DNA from: Phytopseudomonas straminea
GTDB lineage: Bacteria; Pseudomonadota; Gammaproteobacteria; Pseudomonadales; Pseudomonadaceae
Reading direction: 5' to 3'
NCBI RefSeq assembly: GCF_900112645.1
Contig: NZ_FOMO01000004.1
Location: 1 to 64,000, forward strand
Length of the DNA: 64,000 bases
This document shows, piece after piece, positions 62,913 to 64,000 of the stretch (position 1 is its first letter; every line of letters begins with the position of its first letter). Under the pieces are notes generated by a model. The model was not told the DNA's origin. It saw only the letters and a program-made list of their open reading frames with translations, and searched no databases. The translations under genes and the position numbers were made by a program.

Positions 62913-64000
62913 TCAAATCCACAGTTTCTTGAAGTTACGGCCACCGAAGATCAGGTTAACCATGCCTCGGGTGAACATGATCGCGGTGAACATCGAGGTG
63001 ATGATCCCGATCGACAGCGTGACGGCGAAGCCCTTGATCGGCCCGGTCCCCAACCCGAACAGGATCGCACCGACCAGCAGCGTGGTCAGGTTACTGTCGA
63101 GAATCGCGGTGTAGGCACGGTCGAAGCCTTCGTGGATGGCGCGCTGTACCGACAGTCCATTATTGAGCTCCTCGCGAATACGCGAGTAGATCAGTACGTT
63201 AGCGTCGACCGCCATACCCAGCGTCAGCACGATACCGGCGATACCCGGCAGGGTCAGGGTGGCACCGATCACCGACATCAGACCGACCAGCAGGGTCAAG
63301 TTGAACGCCAGGGCGATGGTGGCCAGGAAGCCGAAGAAGCGGTAGATGCAGATCATGAACAGCGACACGAAGATCATCGCCCACTCGGTGGACTCGATGC
63401 CCTTGACGATGTTCTCGGCACCCAGGCTCGGACCGATGGTGCGCTCTTCGGCGAAGTACATTGGTGCGGCCAGACCACCGGCACGCAGCAGCAGCGCCAA
63501 CTCGGAGGACTCACCCTGTCCGTTCAGGCCGGTGATGCGGAATTGACTGCCCAGCGGCGACTGAATGGTTGCCAGGCTGATGATCTGCTTCTCTTCCTTG
63601 AAGGAGTCGACCTGCACTTCCTTCTCGACGCCGTCGACCATCTGCTTCACGTAGCGGGTCAGCGGGCGTTGTTCGATGAAGATCACCGCCATGCTGCGAC
63701 CCACGTTGCTGCGGGTAGCGCGGTTCATCAGATCACCGCCATGGCCATCCAGACGGATGTTGACCTGCGGACGGCCGTTCTCGTCAAAACTTGCCTGAGC
63801 ATCGGTAACCTGGTCACCGGTGATGATCAGCTCACGTTCGAGCTGAACCGGCGGGCGACCTTCCTCGCGGAAGCCGAACTGCTCGGTGGTGCCGCGCGGC
63901 GCATTCGGGTCGGCCGCCAGACGAAATTCCAGGTTGGCGGTCTTGCCGAGAATACGCTTGGCTTCGGCGGTGTCCTGCACGCCCGGCAGCTCGACCACGA
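62913..64000 (-). CDS. secD: Protein export membrane protein SecD, N-terminus outside window
   Basis: Only the C-terminal 362 or so residues lie here; the frame is open to base 64000, so the ATG at 63998 is internal. Visible: the end of the first periplasmic P1 area (VVELPGVQDTAEAKRILGKT-type), FRITGLNGQGESSELALLLR, the SLGAENIVKGIESTEWAMIF transition and five or so membrane segments with IVLTLGMAVDANVLIYSRIR, the proton-path region. Ends 10 nt before secF. Confidence 0.95.
   Translation of the reverse strand, partial: VVELPGVQDTAEAKRILGKTANLEFRLAADPNAPRGTTEQFGFREEGRPPVQLERELIITGDQVTDAQASFDENGRPQVNIRLDGHGGDLMNRATRSNVGRSMAVIFIEQRPLTRYVKQMVDGVEKEVQVDSFKEEKQIISLATIQSPLGSQFRITGLNGQGESSELALLLRAGGLAAPMYFAEERTIGPSLGAENIVKGIESTEWAMIFVSLFMICIYRFFGFLATIALAFNLTLLVGLMSVIGATLTLPGIAGIVLTLGMAVDANVLIYSRIREELNNGLSVQRAIHEGFDRAYTAILDSNLTTLLVGAILFGLGTGPIKGFAVTLSIGIITSMFTAIMFTRGMVNLIFGGRNFKKLWI

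Overview
The window is a piece of a high-GC Pseudomonas chromosome. The right third (about 43.6-64 kb) reproduces a conserved Pseudomonas gene order (der-bamB-yfgM-hisS-ispG-rodZ-pilF-rlmN-ndk-iscX-fdx-hscAB-iscAUSR-cysE-trmJ / suhB / glycine-zipper gene / secFD). PhaG, the LapD/LapG pair and the two-part guanidine locus also fit Pseudomonas. Species was not determined; the P. mendocina/oleovorans side of the genus is a guess.

Layout. (1) 1-10.2 kb: the C-terminal 3390 residues of a giant LapA-type RTX adhesin, built from Ig-like and Calx-beta repeats, two PA14 modules, a von Willebrand A domain, RTX repeats and a type I secretion tail. Facing it are lapD and lapG, its c-di-GMP-controlled release switch. 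(2) 14.0-25.1 kb: a nitrogen-scavenging locus for guanidine. Two paralogous leaders, each with a sigma-54-type promoter and a guanidine-I (ykkC) riboswitch, drive an ABC permease/ATPase unit and a substrate-binding protein/carboxyguanidine deiminase/guanidine carboxylase unit. Between them, on the other strand, lie a 2-oxoglutarate/Fe(II) oxygenase and an unrecognised protein, preceded by a third copy of the same sigma-54 motif. I consider this pair the best candidate for an undescribed system, for example an enzyme that feeds guanidine or another nitrogen compound into the pathway. The first leader is followed by a 44-codon ORF that looks like the remnant of a duplicated substrate-binding-protein start. 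(3) 25.1-28.9 kb: a diguanylate cyclase, a CWC protein, rsuA, phaG and tRNA-Gly(CCC). (4) 28.9-33.0 kb: a small accessory segment with an IS110/IS1111-type element (with a structured 3' non-coding region), an AT-rich orphan gene and a RelE/HigB-XRE toxin-antitoxin pair. (5) 33.0-43.6 kb: iron-complex uptake, with a binding protein/permease/ATPase transporter, two TonB-dependent receptors, a DJ-1/PfpI protein and an OmpR-type two-component system divergent from the second receptor. (6) 43.6-64 kb: core genes for ribosome assembly, outer-membrane assembly, translation, isoprenoids, cell shape, pili, Fe-S cluster assembly, cysteine synthesis and Sec export. secD is cut by the window end.

How they work together: the adhesin and LapDG form one attachment/release system, to which the nearby diguanylate cyclase may contribute signal. 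The guanidine genes capture, carboxylate and deiminate guanidine, but the last step (allophanate hydrolase) is not in the window. All calls are from reading sequence and translations only; no database search was possible.
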